64,000 nucleotides of DNA, taken from contig DEAD01000011.1 in NCBI GenBank assembly GCA_002346645.1, forward strand, positions 197,894 through 261,893, in the 5' to 3' direction. This document shows, piece by piece, positions 25,274-33,095 of the stretch. The position numbers were made by a program, and so were the translations under genes. Each line of letters begins with the position of its first letter. The stretch's first letter is position 1. This DNA is from Dehalococcoidia bacterium UBA2991. Lineage in GTDB: Bacteria; Chloroflexota; Dehalococcoidia; Tepidiformales; Tepidiformaceae. The notes beneath the pieces are model-generated. The model saw only the letters and a list, made by a program, of their open reading frames with translations, ran no database searches and was not told the origin of the DNA.

Positions 25274-25627
25274 TTAGTGACCGTGTCCATCATCCCCATG
25301 TTCGGGGTAGTCCGACTCCCGAGAAGGGAGTGACTCGCTGGCAATGATGGTGATGGGAGCTTTCCAAGCATTCGGCTTCAGCTCGAAGCCGCCAAGCTGG
25401 CGCTTCAATAGGTAGAGCACGCCTAAGCTGGCGCAAAATAGGCCCGAACCCACTATCGCCCAAACGAGCGGTGGCACTACATCGCGATCACCTGCTGTTT
25501 CCTGAGGCAAGACAATTGAAGATCTAGCTTTGAAAGAATCTTCCAATGCCATCAGCGGGGCACTGGTGGTGAGAGCGAGCACGCTTACTAGTGCGACTGG
25601 CGCAATAAATCGTAGAAGGGGAAGCAT
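25274..25627 (-). CDS. small membrane protein with histidine-rich tail (117 aa)
   Basis: The product begins with a signal or anchor helix (LLRFIAPVALVSVLALTTSA) and has a second membrane helix near residues 52-72 (PPLVWAIVGSGLFCASLGVL). The C-terminus is acidic and histidine rich (PEHGDDGHGH), a possible metal-binding tail. I do not recognise the family. It lies between thrC and rdgB, 42 and 15 bases from them, likely in the same transcript. Topology and metal binding are inferences. Confidence 0.7.
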   Translation of the reverse strand: MLPLLRFIAPVALVSVLALTTSAPLMALEDSFKARSSIVLPQETAGDRDVVPPLVWAIVGSGLFCASLGVLYLLKRQLGGFELKPNAWKAPITIIASESLPSRESDYPEHGDDGHGH

Positions 25628-25669
25628 GCGTGGGAGTCTACGGACAGTCGTCCGCGGGTCAAGCCAGCA

Positions 25670-26731
25670 TTAAACCCCGAGTGCCCGCTGCACTCCCTCG
25701 AGCGTTGCTGGGGCTCGCACTACATCTATCGCATTGTGCTCCTTTGCTGTCTCCGGGTCTTTCAGTCCCGATCCGGTTAGAACAGCTACTATCCGTCCGC
25801 CCTGCAGTGCTCCTGCTCGGTTCAGCTTCCTCAGGCCTGCAACGCTCGCAGCGCTGGCTGGTTCTACGAACAGGCCTTCCTTACTCGCAAGGAGTCGATA
25901 GGCATCCAAGATCTCCTCGTCTGTGACTGCTTCGATGAGTCCCCCGCTCTCGTCACGGGCCTGCTCTGCTGTTTTCCAGCTTGCTGGCTTCCCAATGCGG
26001 ATGGCTGTGGCAACTGTCTGTGGGTTTTCTACTGGTGCACCTTGGACGATTGGAGCTGCCCCTGCTGCTTGGAATCCCAGCATACGAGGATGAAGGCTGG
26101 CGTAATCGAGTGCAGCACACTCGACGAACCCCTTCCAGTAGGCAGTTATATTTCCTGCGTTTCCCACCGGGATAGCGAGCGCATCGGGCGCATCAGTTAG
26201 GGTCTCACATATTTCATAGGCTGCAGTCTTTTGCCCTTCGATGCGGTCAGGGTTAACCGAATTCACCAACGCAATTGGTTGGGTCTCCACAACTTCGAGA
26301 GCCAATCTGAGGGCGTCGTCGAAACTTCCTTCGACCTCCACTATGCGTGCCCCGAAAGCAACTGCCTGCGCAAGTTTTCCAGCCGCCACCCGGCCCTCCG
26401 GCACGAGAATGCTGGCTTCTATTCCACAGTGGGCTGCGTAGGCTGCTGCGCTCGCACTGGTGTTGCCAGTGCTGGCACAGAGCACTGCTTTGGATCCACG
26501 CTCTATTGCTTTTGCTACTGCTACTACCATTCCTCGGTCCTTGAAGGAGCCGGTTGGGTTGGAGCTCTCTAACTTGAACCAAAGCTCGTCTAACCCAAGC
26601 TCACGTTCGATAGCAACGGAGCGAACGAGGGGAGTTTCTCCTTCACCCAGGGTGATACGAGGTGTTTGCGGAGTGAGGGGAAGGACCTCCGCCCAACGCG
26701 CCAAAACCCCACGTCGGTGCGGCTCTGTCAT
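25670..26731 (-). CDS. thrC: threonine synthase
   Basis: The 353-residue PLP enzyme converts O-phosphohomoserine to threonine. Features are LGEGETPLVRS, the PLP lysine Lys64 in SSNPTGSFKDRGM, the phosphate loop PVGNAGNITAYW, ASTGNTSASAAAYAA and EPASAASVAGL near the C-terminus. The short length marks the class I form without a long N-terminal domain. The gene overlaps the coiled-coil gene by 4 bases; homoserine dehydrogenase lies just upstream of that. A homoserine kinase gene is not in the window. Confidence 0.95.
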   Translation of the reverse strand: MTEPHRRGVLARWAEVLPLTPQTPRITLGEGETPLVRSVAIERELGLDELWFKLESSNPTGSFKDRGMVVAVAKAIERGSKAVLCASTGNTSASAAAYAAHCGIEASILVPEGRVAAGKLAQAVAFGARIVEVEGSFDDALRLALEVVETQPIALVNSVNPDRIEGQKTAAYEICETLTDAPDALAIPVGNAGNITAYWKGFVECAALDYASLHPRMLGFQAAGAAPIVQGAPVENPQTVATAIRIGKPASWKTAEQARDESGGLIEAVTDEEILDAYRLLASKEGLFVEPASAASVAGLRKLNRAGALQGGRIVAVLTGSGLKDPETAKEHNAIDVVRAPATLEGVQRALGV

Positions 26732-27735
26732 GGCTCGTCGGGTGGACGGAGTGTGTGGAATTGCAATTCTCGCAGCTCTTGTTCAAGAGCTTCGATCTGT
26801 CTTTTTCGTGATCGCTCCTGCATCTCGCTAAACTTTGAAAACTCTTCGCGCACATGGTCCACCATCTCTGCGATGTCTCTGCGGATTAAACTCACTCGTT
26901 CGCTCAAGCCTGAGTGCCTTCCGTCCAGTAGTGCAGTTTCGCCTCGCGCTTCATCTAGCTGTCGCGCGAGATTGTCAACGGTGCCCTCCACTCTGCTTAC
27001 CTGGGCCTCCAGTCGTTCCTGCTCCTCCTGTCGCCGTTGCAAATCTTCCCGAACCTCGTTGGCAAGCTGGTGTTCGGCTTTGAGTGATGCCATCCCTTCT
27101 GCTGTGCGCTGCGCTAGTTCTCCCAAAAGCTGAAGGCGTTCATAGACAGTTTCCAGTGGGCGTTCTTGCTGGGCCTGGGCGGCGGCTAAAACCCTCGTCT
27201 CGGCTTCTTCGCTCACTTCCGTAAGTCGCTGCATCCGAAGCTCGAACTGTTCTGTCTGTTGACGAACCTCCTGTTGCCAGTTCGTTAGCAAGCCAAGGGA
27301 TTGTCCAAGCTGTTCTAGTCTTGTTTCGCGCACGGAAGCTTCGGAGGTCAGTAGTTCGAGTTGGTCCTCTAAGCCCTCTAGGCGGCGCAGGGCCTCTCGT
27401 AGTTCGCGGCCGGTCACTAACGCTTCATCATCGCGGGTCCGCTCGTTGGTCTCTAGCTTCGAGCGGGTCTCTATGAGGCTCGTTCGCATATGCTCTGCGT
27501 CCTTCGCGAGCTCGTTGATTTTCTGGGGGACTCCTTGATAGTGCCCTATCGTTTCTTCAAACAACCTTGTGGCTCGGTTCTGTTCCTCGCTTTGCTCAAA
27601 CAACCCCTGTAGCTGGCTTCGAAGCTCGGTGATTTCCTGAGTAAGGGCTTCGTTTGCTACCCGCTGATCATGAGATTCTCTTTCCAGCAGGACCAGAGTT
27701 TCTTCTATAGAGCGAAGGGCTGGTTCAGAAGTCAC
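26728..27735 (-). CDS. long coiled-coil protein between hom and thrC
   Basis: The 335-residue protein is almost entirely predicted coiled coil, with dense Glu/Gln/Arg/Leu heptads (for example ESHDQRVANEALTQEITEL and VRETRLEQLGQSLGLLTNWQ), no cysteine-rich or catalytic motif, and no signal peptide. It ends in a Pro-containing tail. The family is unknown to me; such proteins can be scaffolds, DNA-organising or septal factors. Four-base ATGA overlaps on both sides lock it translationally to hom and thrC, which is strong evidence of expression and suggests a link to that pathway or simple hitch-hiking. Confidence 0.8.
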   Translation of the reverse strand: MTSEPALRSIEETLVLLERESHDQRVANEALTQEITELRSQLQGLFEQSEEQNRATRLFEETIGHYQGVPQKINELAKDAEHMRTSLIETRSKLETNERTRDDEALVTGRELREALRRLEGLEDQLELLTSEASVRETRLEQLGQSLGLLTNWQQEVRQQTEQFELRMQRLTEVSEEAETRVLAAAQAQQERPLETVYERLQLLGELAQRTAEGMASLKAEHQLANEVREDLQRRQEEQERLEAQVSRVEGTVDNLARQLDEARGETALLDGRHSGLSERVSLIRRDIAEMVDHVREEFSKFSEMQERSRKRQIEALEQELRELQFHTLRPPDEP

Positions 27736-29030
27736 GTGGCGGCCTCCACGCGCAGCATTGTGTCTACTGCATGCACCTCCGGAAGGCTCCGCAGGGTAGA
27801 GAGGGCGTCAGTCACGGCCAACTCGCGTGCGCGATGGGTCATTAGGGCCAACTCGGCTGTTCCCCGTTCATGGTCAGCCTCTCTCTGATCTACAGCCGCG
27901 ATGCTAACTCCAGCTTCTCCAAGAACTTTCGCAATCTGAGCGAGAACTCCTGGCTGATCCAGAACAGTCATGCGCAGATAGTAGCGTGTCTCTAGTGCCC
28001 CTAGTCCGAGAGTCTCTCCGTTTCGCCAGACCCCTGGGTCCCACGTCGGTTGTGTTCCTGCGGCCAGCGACCTTGCGATTTCGAGCACATCGGCCAGCAC
28101 AGCACTGGTGGTGGGCGATGCGCCTGCGCCTGCGCCCTGAAATGTTAGCGTGCCTGCCAGGTCCCCCTTGATCTGCGCTGCGTTCTGTACGCCGTCGACT
28201 CGTGCAAGGGGCTCTGACTCAGGAAGCAGAGCTGGATGGACTCGAACTAGAACGCCGGCCTCATTGCGTTCAGCGATTGCCAGTAGCTTGATTACGTAGC
28301 CCAGCTCGCGCGCGTAAAGGAAGTCTTGCGGTGCAAGGGACCGGATTCCTTCGGTTGCTACTGTTTCGGGTGATACGGATACCCCGAAGGCGAGCCCTGC
28401 CATTATTGCTATTTTGAAAGCAGCGTCGTGTCCGTCCACATCGTTCGTTGGGTCGGGCTCGGCGTAGCCTAGCTCCTGCGCTTGCGCCAGTGCCTCCTCG
28501 AAGCTGTCTCCCTGCTGGGCCATGTTAGTAAGAATGAAATTCGTAGTGCCGTTGATGATCGCCCGAATAGCTACGATGTGGTTGGCCGGTAGGTCCCGTA
28601 GCAGTGGAGAGATCACAGGAATGCCCCCACCTACGCTGGCTTCGAAGCGCAACGCTGCCTGGTTCTGGCGCGCGAGGTCGAAGAGTTCCGGCCCTGCCTT
28701 CGCTATCAACTCCTTATTTGCAGAGACAACATGCTTACCTGCAGTCAGGGCTTGTCGTACATAGTCGCCTGCATCTCCGTCTCCGCCGATTAATTCCACC
28801 ACGATGTCCACGGAAGGGTCGTTCAACACCTCGCTGGCGTCACCTGTGAGTACCCCCTCGGGGAGGTCGACACTTCTCGCCCGGGTAGGGTCCTTCACTG
28901 CAACATGTCGTAGCAACAACGATGCGCCGATTTGCTTGTGGAATGTTTCGGCTCGTTCCAGCAGTGTCCCTACTACTTTTTCGCCAACATTGCCCATGCC
29001 TAAGAAGCTGATGCCGATCTCGTTTGCCAC
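27732..29030 (-). CDS. hom: homoserine dehydrogenase
   Basis: The 432-residue enzyme reduces aspartate semialdehyde to homoserine. The Rossmann loop is FLGMGNVGEKV (residues 9-19), followed by SANKELIAK, the FEASVGGGIPVI motif, NGTTNFIL and the catalytic segment DPTNDVDGHDAAFK. Residues from about 350 form a C-terminal ACT domain (RMTVLDQPGVLAQIAKVL), suggesting feedback control by threonine. The start is GTG at 29030, 3 bases after the foldase-like gene. It forms the threonine branch with thrC. Confidence 0.96.
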   Translation of the reverse strand: MANEIGISFLGMGNVGEKVVGTLLERAETFHKQIGASLLLRHVAVKDPTRARSVDLPEGVLTGDASEVLNDPSVDIVVELIGGDGDAGDYVRQALTAGKHVVSANKELIAKAGPELFDLARQNQAALRFEASVGGGIPVISPLLRDLPANHIVAIRAIINGTTNFILTNMAQQGDSFEEALAQAQELGYAEPDPTNDVDGHDAAFKIAIMAGLAFGVSVSPETVATEGIRSLAPQDFLYARELGYVIKLLAIAERNEAGVLVRVHPALLPESEPLARVDGVQNAAQIKGDLAGTLTFQGAGAGASPTTSAVLADVLEIARSLAAGTQPTWDPGVWRNGETLGLGALETRYYLRMTVLDQPGVLAQIAKVLGEAGVSIAAVDQREADHERGTAELALMTHRARELAVTDALSTLRSLPEVHAVDTMLRVEAAT

Positions 29031-29033
29031 GGT

Positions 29034-30035
29034 TTAATCCGCCTGTTCGAGCGCCCAATTGGCGTCATCTGTTGTGAGGTTCCGTTCAATTTTCACACGG
29101 GAGCGCTCTTCCTCTACTACATCATCAAGGAGTAGCTTCCCGAGGCCTGCTATGTGTTCGGGTGTATATGTGCCTTCTGGATCACGGCCTTCGAGTCGCA
29201 TCACCCAGAAAACGGCCTCTGCCTCAACAGGATCTAAGGTTTCCATTTCTTTGGCCTCGACCAATGCTTCCTGCAGGGCTTCTAGGAGTAGCTCTGGAGG
29301 AGTAATTAGAAGGCCATCGTTCTGGCGACTGGTTTCATAAAGCGACTCTAGCTGTGCGATAGTGCCCATGTCCTCACCGTTGTCGATTCGCTCCTTTACG
29401 GCGATTGCTTCCGCAAGGGTAGCTGTTGTGACAAAGCGAATCTCAATGATTGCCCCCGTTTCGCCGATCTCCTTGCGTAGCAAGGCCTCCAGCTCCCGAG
29501 CTGCTAAGCGGGCCTTGGCATATTGGCGATACTGCCCCTCGCTCATGCCCGAGTTCCGGAGGGCATCGCGATATCGGATATCGAAGAGGCTGCCGCGGGA
29601 AGTGTCAGCGGCGACCCCAAGTTCAAGTGCGATTAAAGCGGTAATCTCTTCATTCTCAAACGGGATTCCTCGTCCCGTTGCGGCTGTGATGGTGAGCCCT
29701 TCCTGTTCCAGTTTGTTCAGTAGGGCCTGTGTTACTAGTAGGCTCCCGCCTGAAGGATCGGTCCGTGAGAATTCAGGCAATCGAGCGGAGTAGTAGGAGA
29801 GAGAGAACTCCTCATTGCCAACGCTTAGAACTACCTTTCCAGGTGTAGCGATACTGCTGTCGTACCAGCTGTAGATTAGAAGACCTGCGACGACGAGCAG
29901 GGCCGCAACTGCCGTTCCGATGATGGCAAAGCGAGTGATCCGTTGGGCAAGCAGCCCTCGGCCTTCGTTTGCACTTGTGGTGCGCCCGCTCCGTCGGGCG
30001 TCAGGCAGGCCCGTGGTGCGATCGCGGCGAGTCAT
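29034..30035 (-). CDS. membrane-anchored SurA/PrsA-like protein
   Basis: The 333-residue protein has a basic N-terminus, one transmembrane helix (about 35-57, IGTAVAALLVVAGLLIYSWY) and an extracytoplasmic helical region like the SurA/PrsA N-terminal chaperone domain (VGNEEFSLSYYSARLPEF, then TQALLNKLEQEGL). A C-terminal part contains residues reminiscent of a decayed parvulin region (IEIRFVTTATLAEAIAVKER), but no convincing active isomerase motif is visible. It is probably an extracytoplasmic folding factor. It lies between rpsR (12 bases) and hom (3 bases). Confidence 0.7.
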   Translation of the reverse strand: MTRRDRTTGLPDARRSGRTTSANEGRGLLAQRITRFAIIGTAVAALLVVAGLLIYSWYDSSIATPGKVVLSVGNEEFSLSYYSARLPEFSRTDPSGGSLLVTQALLNKLEQEGLTITAATGRGIPFENEEITALIALELGVAADTSRGSLFDIRYRDALRNSGMSEGQYRQYAKARLAARELEALLRKEIGETGAIIEIRFVTTATLAEAIAVKERIDNGEDMGTIAQLESLYETSRQNDGLLITPPELLLEALQEALVEAKEMETLDPVEAEAVFWVMRLEGRDPEGTYTPEHIAGLGKLLLDDVVEEERSRVKIERNLTTDDANWALEQAD

Positions 30036-30047
30036 CGTTACGGTTCC

Positions 30048-30470
30048 CTAGCCTCGAAGTGGGAAGATGCGTGTCTCGCGGACATGCGCCAGGGTGTAGG
30101 GCAGTAACCCTACGTGGCGAGCCCGTTTGATAGCGTGCGAGATAGCGCGCTGTGCTAGAGCGCAGGTAGCAAGCTTCCGCCTCGGCTCGATCTTTCCACG
30201 GTCGTTGATGAAATGCCGCAGCCGGTCAACGTCCTTGTAGTCGACTTTATATTCTTCGCCTGGCGAACAACGCACTTTGTTGCAAAGCCTGCAGAGTCGC
30301 CTTCGGCCTCCGAAGCGTCTTCCGCCGCCGCCTCCCCGCCGGGGGCGGTCAGGCCGGTCTCCAGAGCCCCTTCTGTCACCCATAGGGCCACTTGAGGGGC
30401 GGTCGCCCTCGCCTGGGGCTGGGGCTGGGGCTGGGGCTGGGGCTGTCGTCGATGGTTGAGGTTCAGTCAA
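30048..30470 (-). CDS. rpsR: 30S ribosomal protein S18 with proline and arginine-glycine rich extension
   Basis: The start is taken as TTG 30470, which follows a GGGAGAAG ribosome site with 9-base spacing; the longer open frame to 30653 overlaps ssb and has no such site. The 140-residue product has an N-terminal extension of about 60 residues containing an Ala-Pro run and then an Arg/Gly-rich segment (DRPDRPRRGGGGGRRFGGRR), followed by the S18 core. The core carries a zinc-type CRLCNKVRC and a later TCAL cysteine, then AIKRARHVGLLPYT. S18 binds S6 on the 30S platform. Confidence 0.93.
   Translation of the reverse strand: MTEPQPSTTAPAPAPAPAPGEGDRPSSGPMGDRRGSGDRPDRPRRGGGGGRRFGGRRRLCRLCNKVRCSPGEEYKVDYKDVDRLRHFINDRGKIEPRRKLATCALAQRAISHAIKRARHVGLLPYTLAHVRETRIFPLRG
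30415..30444. repeat. hexanucleotide tandem repeat (GGGGCT)5 inside rpsR
   Basis: Five perfect head-to-tail copies of GGGGCT (plus strand) encode the Ala-Pro run in the N-terminal extension of S18. Because the unit is a multiple of three, slippage would lengthen or shorten the extension without a frameshift. Confidence 0.9.
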
Positions 30471-30546
30471 GATGTTCTTCTCCCGATGGGTTTTGTGCGC
30501 TTGAGCGCACCGGGTAGGGGGACCTTCTTGGGGCCCCGGGCGACTT

Positions 30547-30987
30547 TTATTCGAAGGGCAGGTCGTCGACGTCGGAGGGCGCTGAGTCACGGCGTTCGCC
30601 GCTCTCCCAGTCGTTTCCTCCTCCGCCCCATTCACTTCCGCCACTGCTTTCACCGCGGCGGTCGAGGAACTCGATGTTGTTTGCGATCACCTCTGTACGA
30701 TAGTGGCGAACACCCTGGTCGTCGTCCCAGTTTCGGGTCCGCAGCCGACCTTCAATGTAGAGCTGCTTACCCTTAGTAATGTACTGGCTGATCCTCTCTG
30801 CTCGGTCCCCGAATAGAACCACCTGGAACCATTCGGTCTCGTCCTCCCACTCACCACTCTGCTGGGAGCGTCGGCGGGAGTTAACAGCCATGCTGAAGTC
30901 AGAGACGGCGGTGCCGTTGGCGGTGTAGCGAAGTTCCGCATCCCGGCCCGTGTTACCGATGATCATCACCTTGTTAAGGTTGCCCAT
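30547..30987 (-). CDS. ssb: single-stranded DNA-binding protein
   Basis: The 146-residue protein has an OB fold (NKVMIIGNTGRDAELRYTAN, then ETEWFQVVLFGDRAERISQY and GKQLYIEGRLRTR) and a Gly/Ser/Asp-rich tail ending VDDLPFE, the acidic tip that recruits partner proteins (usually DDIPF). It coats single-stranded DNA in replication and repair. It sits in the classical rpsF-ssb-rpsR order, 5 bases after rpsF. Confidence 0.97.
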   Translation of the reverse strand: MGNLNKVMIIGNTGRDAELRYTANGTAVSDFSMAVNSRRRSQQSGEWEDETEWFQVVLFGDRAERISQYITKGKQLYIEGRLRTRNWDDDQGVRHYRTEVIANNIEFLDRRGESSGGSEWGGGGNDWESGERRDSAPSDVDDLPFE

Positions 30988-30992
30988 GGCGG

Positions 30993-31649
30993 CTACTCCT
31001 TTGCGGTTTCGTCTTCCGCTGCGGGTTCGGCCTCTTCCGTCGTCGGTTCAGTCAACGGTGTGGCTTCTTCTTCGGGGCTAGAGGGGCTCTTCTCTTCGGC
31101 AGAAGGTGGGGTCTCTGTTTCAGCAACGGGCGGGTCTTCAGCAGTAGCAGGTGAGGTCTCCGGTTCGGCGACAGGGGTGTCGCTTTCTGCTTCTATAGCG
31201 GGTATCGCCTCTGTCTCGGGAGGGATTTCCGCCTCTGTGTCATCAGGCAGAGCAGGGGTTGGAGCGTCTGCAACCTGTGGTGCGCTGTCAGCCGACGGTC
31301 CTGTTGGTGAGCCTGGACCCCGCGGGCCTGCTGGTGCAAGCACTGGTCTTGGCGGTGGAAGTTCGTCTGCGCGAACCACCATATGACGGAAAACCCGCTC
31401 CTCAAGCTCAAAGTCTGCGTTCAATGGCGCGACTGCTTGTGGGTCGAGTTGGATTTTTGTGACGATGAAATCCGCGTCCAGCTGTTTGTTAATGGGGTAG
31501 GCCAATCGCCGCCGACCCCAATGGTCGACTTCGGTAACCTCCCCGGCATTTCGTTCCACAATGCTAGTCAGGTGCTGGACGCTTGCGTTCTCGCCGCCTT
31601 CCTCTATTACAGCGAGGTCATAGACGGCCATTAATTCGTATTCGCGCAT
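30993..31649 (-). CDS. rpsF: 30S ribosomal protein S6 with long acidic C-terminal extension
   Basis: The first 95 residues are S6 (REYELMAVYDLAVIEE, then VTEVDHWGRRRLAYPINKQ and LEERVFRHMVVR). A tail of about 120 residues follows, made mostly of Pro, Ala, Glu, Thr and Ser, giving a strong negative charge; ordinary S6 is about 95-135 residues. S6 dimerises with S18 on the 30S platform. The tail is low complexity and likely disordered. The gene leads the rpsF-ssb-rpsR unit and has a structured leader upstream. Confidence 0.95.
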   Translation of the reverse strand: MREYELMAVYDLAVIEEGGENASVQHLTSIVERNAGEVTEVDHWGRRRLAYPINKQLDADFIVTKIQLDPQAVAPLNADFELEERVFRHMVVRADELPPPRPVLAPAGPRGPGSPTGPSADSAPQVADAPTPALPDDTEAEIPPETEAIPAIEAESDTPVAEPETSPATAEDPPVAETETPPSAEEKSPSSPEEEATPLTEPTTEEAEPAAEDETAKE

Positions 31650-31678
31650 GGCGCTCCGGATGTCGAACGGTGGGTTTC

Positions 31679-31732
31679 CCCCAGCTCCATGGCTGGGGCG
31701 CTCGACTGCCCTGCGAGCGTAGCACTGCCCTG
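31679..31732 (-). promoter_or_regulatory. rpsF leader with two tandem hairpins
   Basis: The 127-base gap between glyA and rpsF holds two adjacent stem-loops on the minus strand: CCCCAGC/GCTGGGG (31679-31698) and CGCTCG/CGAGCG (31699-31719). A direct repeat ACTGCCCTG (plus strand) occurs at 31705-31713 and 31724-31732. S6:S18 autoregulatory leaders are known before rpsF in many bacteria and use a CCG-containing element; CCG occurs downstream of these hairpins, but I cannot confirm the motif. Confidence 0.45.
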
Positions 31733-31776
31733 GAATGTGCTCAATGCAATAGCGGCCCCAGATGAATTGCTAGTCG

Positions 31777-33024
31777 CTAGGCGTTTGTTATTCCTGGAAC
31801 GGGGTAAGTTCTTGCAAATTCCGCTACTTCTTTGCGCACGCTCTCGCGAACACCTTCCCCGTCAGGGTCCTTTAAGACGTGCACTATCCAGGCAGCAAGT
31901 TGACGCATTTCTGTTATCCCCATCCCACGTGAAGTCAAGGCAGGAGTTCCAATGCGCAGGCCACTAGTTACAAAGGGTGATCGCTCGTCGTAGGGGATGG
32001 TGTTTTTGTTTGCGATGATGCCTGCCCCCTGCAACGCATTTTGTGCCTTCATCCCGCTGATACCCAGGGTGCTGCAGTCGATCAGGATCAAGTGCGTGTC
32101 TGTTCCTCCAGAAACGAGTCGCAGGCCACCGGATTGGAGCGCTTCTGCTAACGTCGCTGCGTTCTCCACTGTCTTTGCTGCATATGCTTGGAAAATGGGG
32201 GTTGCCGCCTCTCCAAAGGCCACTGCCTTAGCGGCGATACTGTGCATATGAGGCCCACCTTGAGTTCCTGGGAATACTGCCTTGTCCAGAGCAGCGCCGT
32301 TGGTCTCTCTGGTGAGGGCTAGTGCTCCCCTTGGTCCTCGCAACGTTTTGTGGGTGGTACTAGTCACTACGTCTGCGTAAGGAACTGGAGAAGGGTGAGC
32401 CCCACCTGCCACTAGTCCGGCAAAGTGGGACATATCAACCATTAGAAGTGCCCCGTTTTCATGAGCAATCTCAGCAAAACTTTCAAAGTCGAACTGCCGA
32501 GGATAGGCTGTCGCCCCCGTCACAATAATTCGCGGCTTTGTCTCTGCCGCTAGTGTTGCCACCGTCTTCATATCCACCACTTCCGTCTCTCGGTCGACTG
32601 AGTACGGCACGAAGTTATAGAGACGGCCACTGAAGTTCACCGGCGAGCCGTGAGTTAAATGCCCGCCTTGGCTGAGTTCCAGTCCGAGGAGGGTGTCTCC
32701 TGGGTCGGCGAACGCGAGATACGCTGCCATGTTGGCTTCTGCGCCTGAGGTGGGTTGCACGTTCGCGTGTTCTGCCTTGAAGAGCTCCTTTGCTCTTTCG
32801 ATTGCTAGAGATTCGATCTCATCGGCATGCACATTGCCTGCGTAGTACCGCTTACCGGGATAACCCTCGGCGTATTTGTTCGTCAGTATTGAACCGGTGG
32901 CCTCCAGAACGGCCGCTGAGGCATAATTTTCGCTAGCAATGATCTCAAGGGTCTCTGTCTGACGAACGTGTTCCGCTGCGATAATCGCAGCCACCTCTGG
33001 ATCGTGCTTGCCTAGTGCGCTCAT
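31777..33024 (-). CDS. glyA: serine hydroxymethyltransferase
   Basis: The 415-residue PLP enzyme interconverts serine and glycine and charges tetrahydrofolate. The ATG at 33024 has a GAGGG ribosome site and gives the normal length; a 16-codon extension to 33072 is not needed. Signature segments are TLEIIASENYAS, NKYAEGYPGKRYYAGN, NVQPTSGAEANMAAYLA, LSQGGHLTHG, DMSHFAGLVAGG and the PLP lysine motif STTHKTLRGPRG. It may share a transcript with rpsF downstream. Confidence 0.97.
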   Translation of the reverse strand: MSALGKHDPEVAAIIAAEHVRQTETLEIIASENYASAAVLEATGSILTNKYAEGYPGKRYYAGNVHADEIESLAIERAKELFKAEHANVQPTSGAEANMAAYLAFADPGDTLLGLELSQGGHLTHGSPVNFSGRLYNFVPYSVDRETEVVDMKTVATLAAETKPRIIVTGATAYPRQFDFESFAEIAHENGALLMVDMSHFAGLVAGGAHPSPVPYADVVTSTTHKTLRGPRGALALTRETNGAALDKAVFPGTQGGPHMHSIAAKAVAFGEAATPIFQAYAAKTVENAATLAEALQSGGLRLVSGGTDTHLILIDCSTLGISGMKAQNALQGAGIIANKNTIPYDERSPFVTSGLRIGTPALTSRGMGITEMRQLAAWIVHVLKDPDGEGVRESVRKEVAEFARTYPVPGITNA

Positions 33025-33095
33025 GCGCGCCCTCGTTGGAATGGAGTTTCCTGATCGTAGCGCGATCACCAACTTTGCGCCGTAGACTTGGTGAG

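Noticed and set aside
30471..30653. N-terminal extension of rpsR into ssb
   Set aside because: The open frame extends but overlaps ssb and lacks a ribosome site; a TTG start with good spacing exists at 30470.
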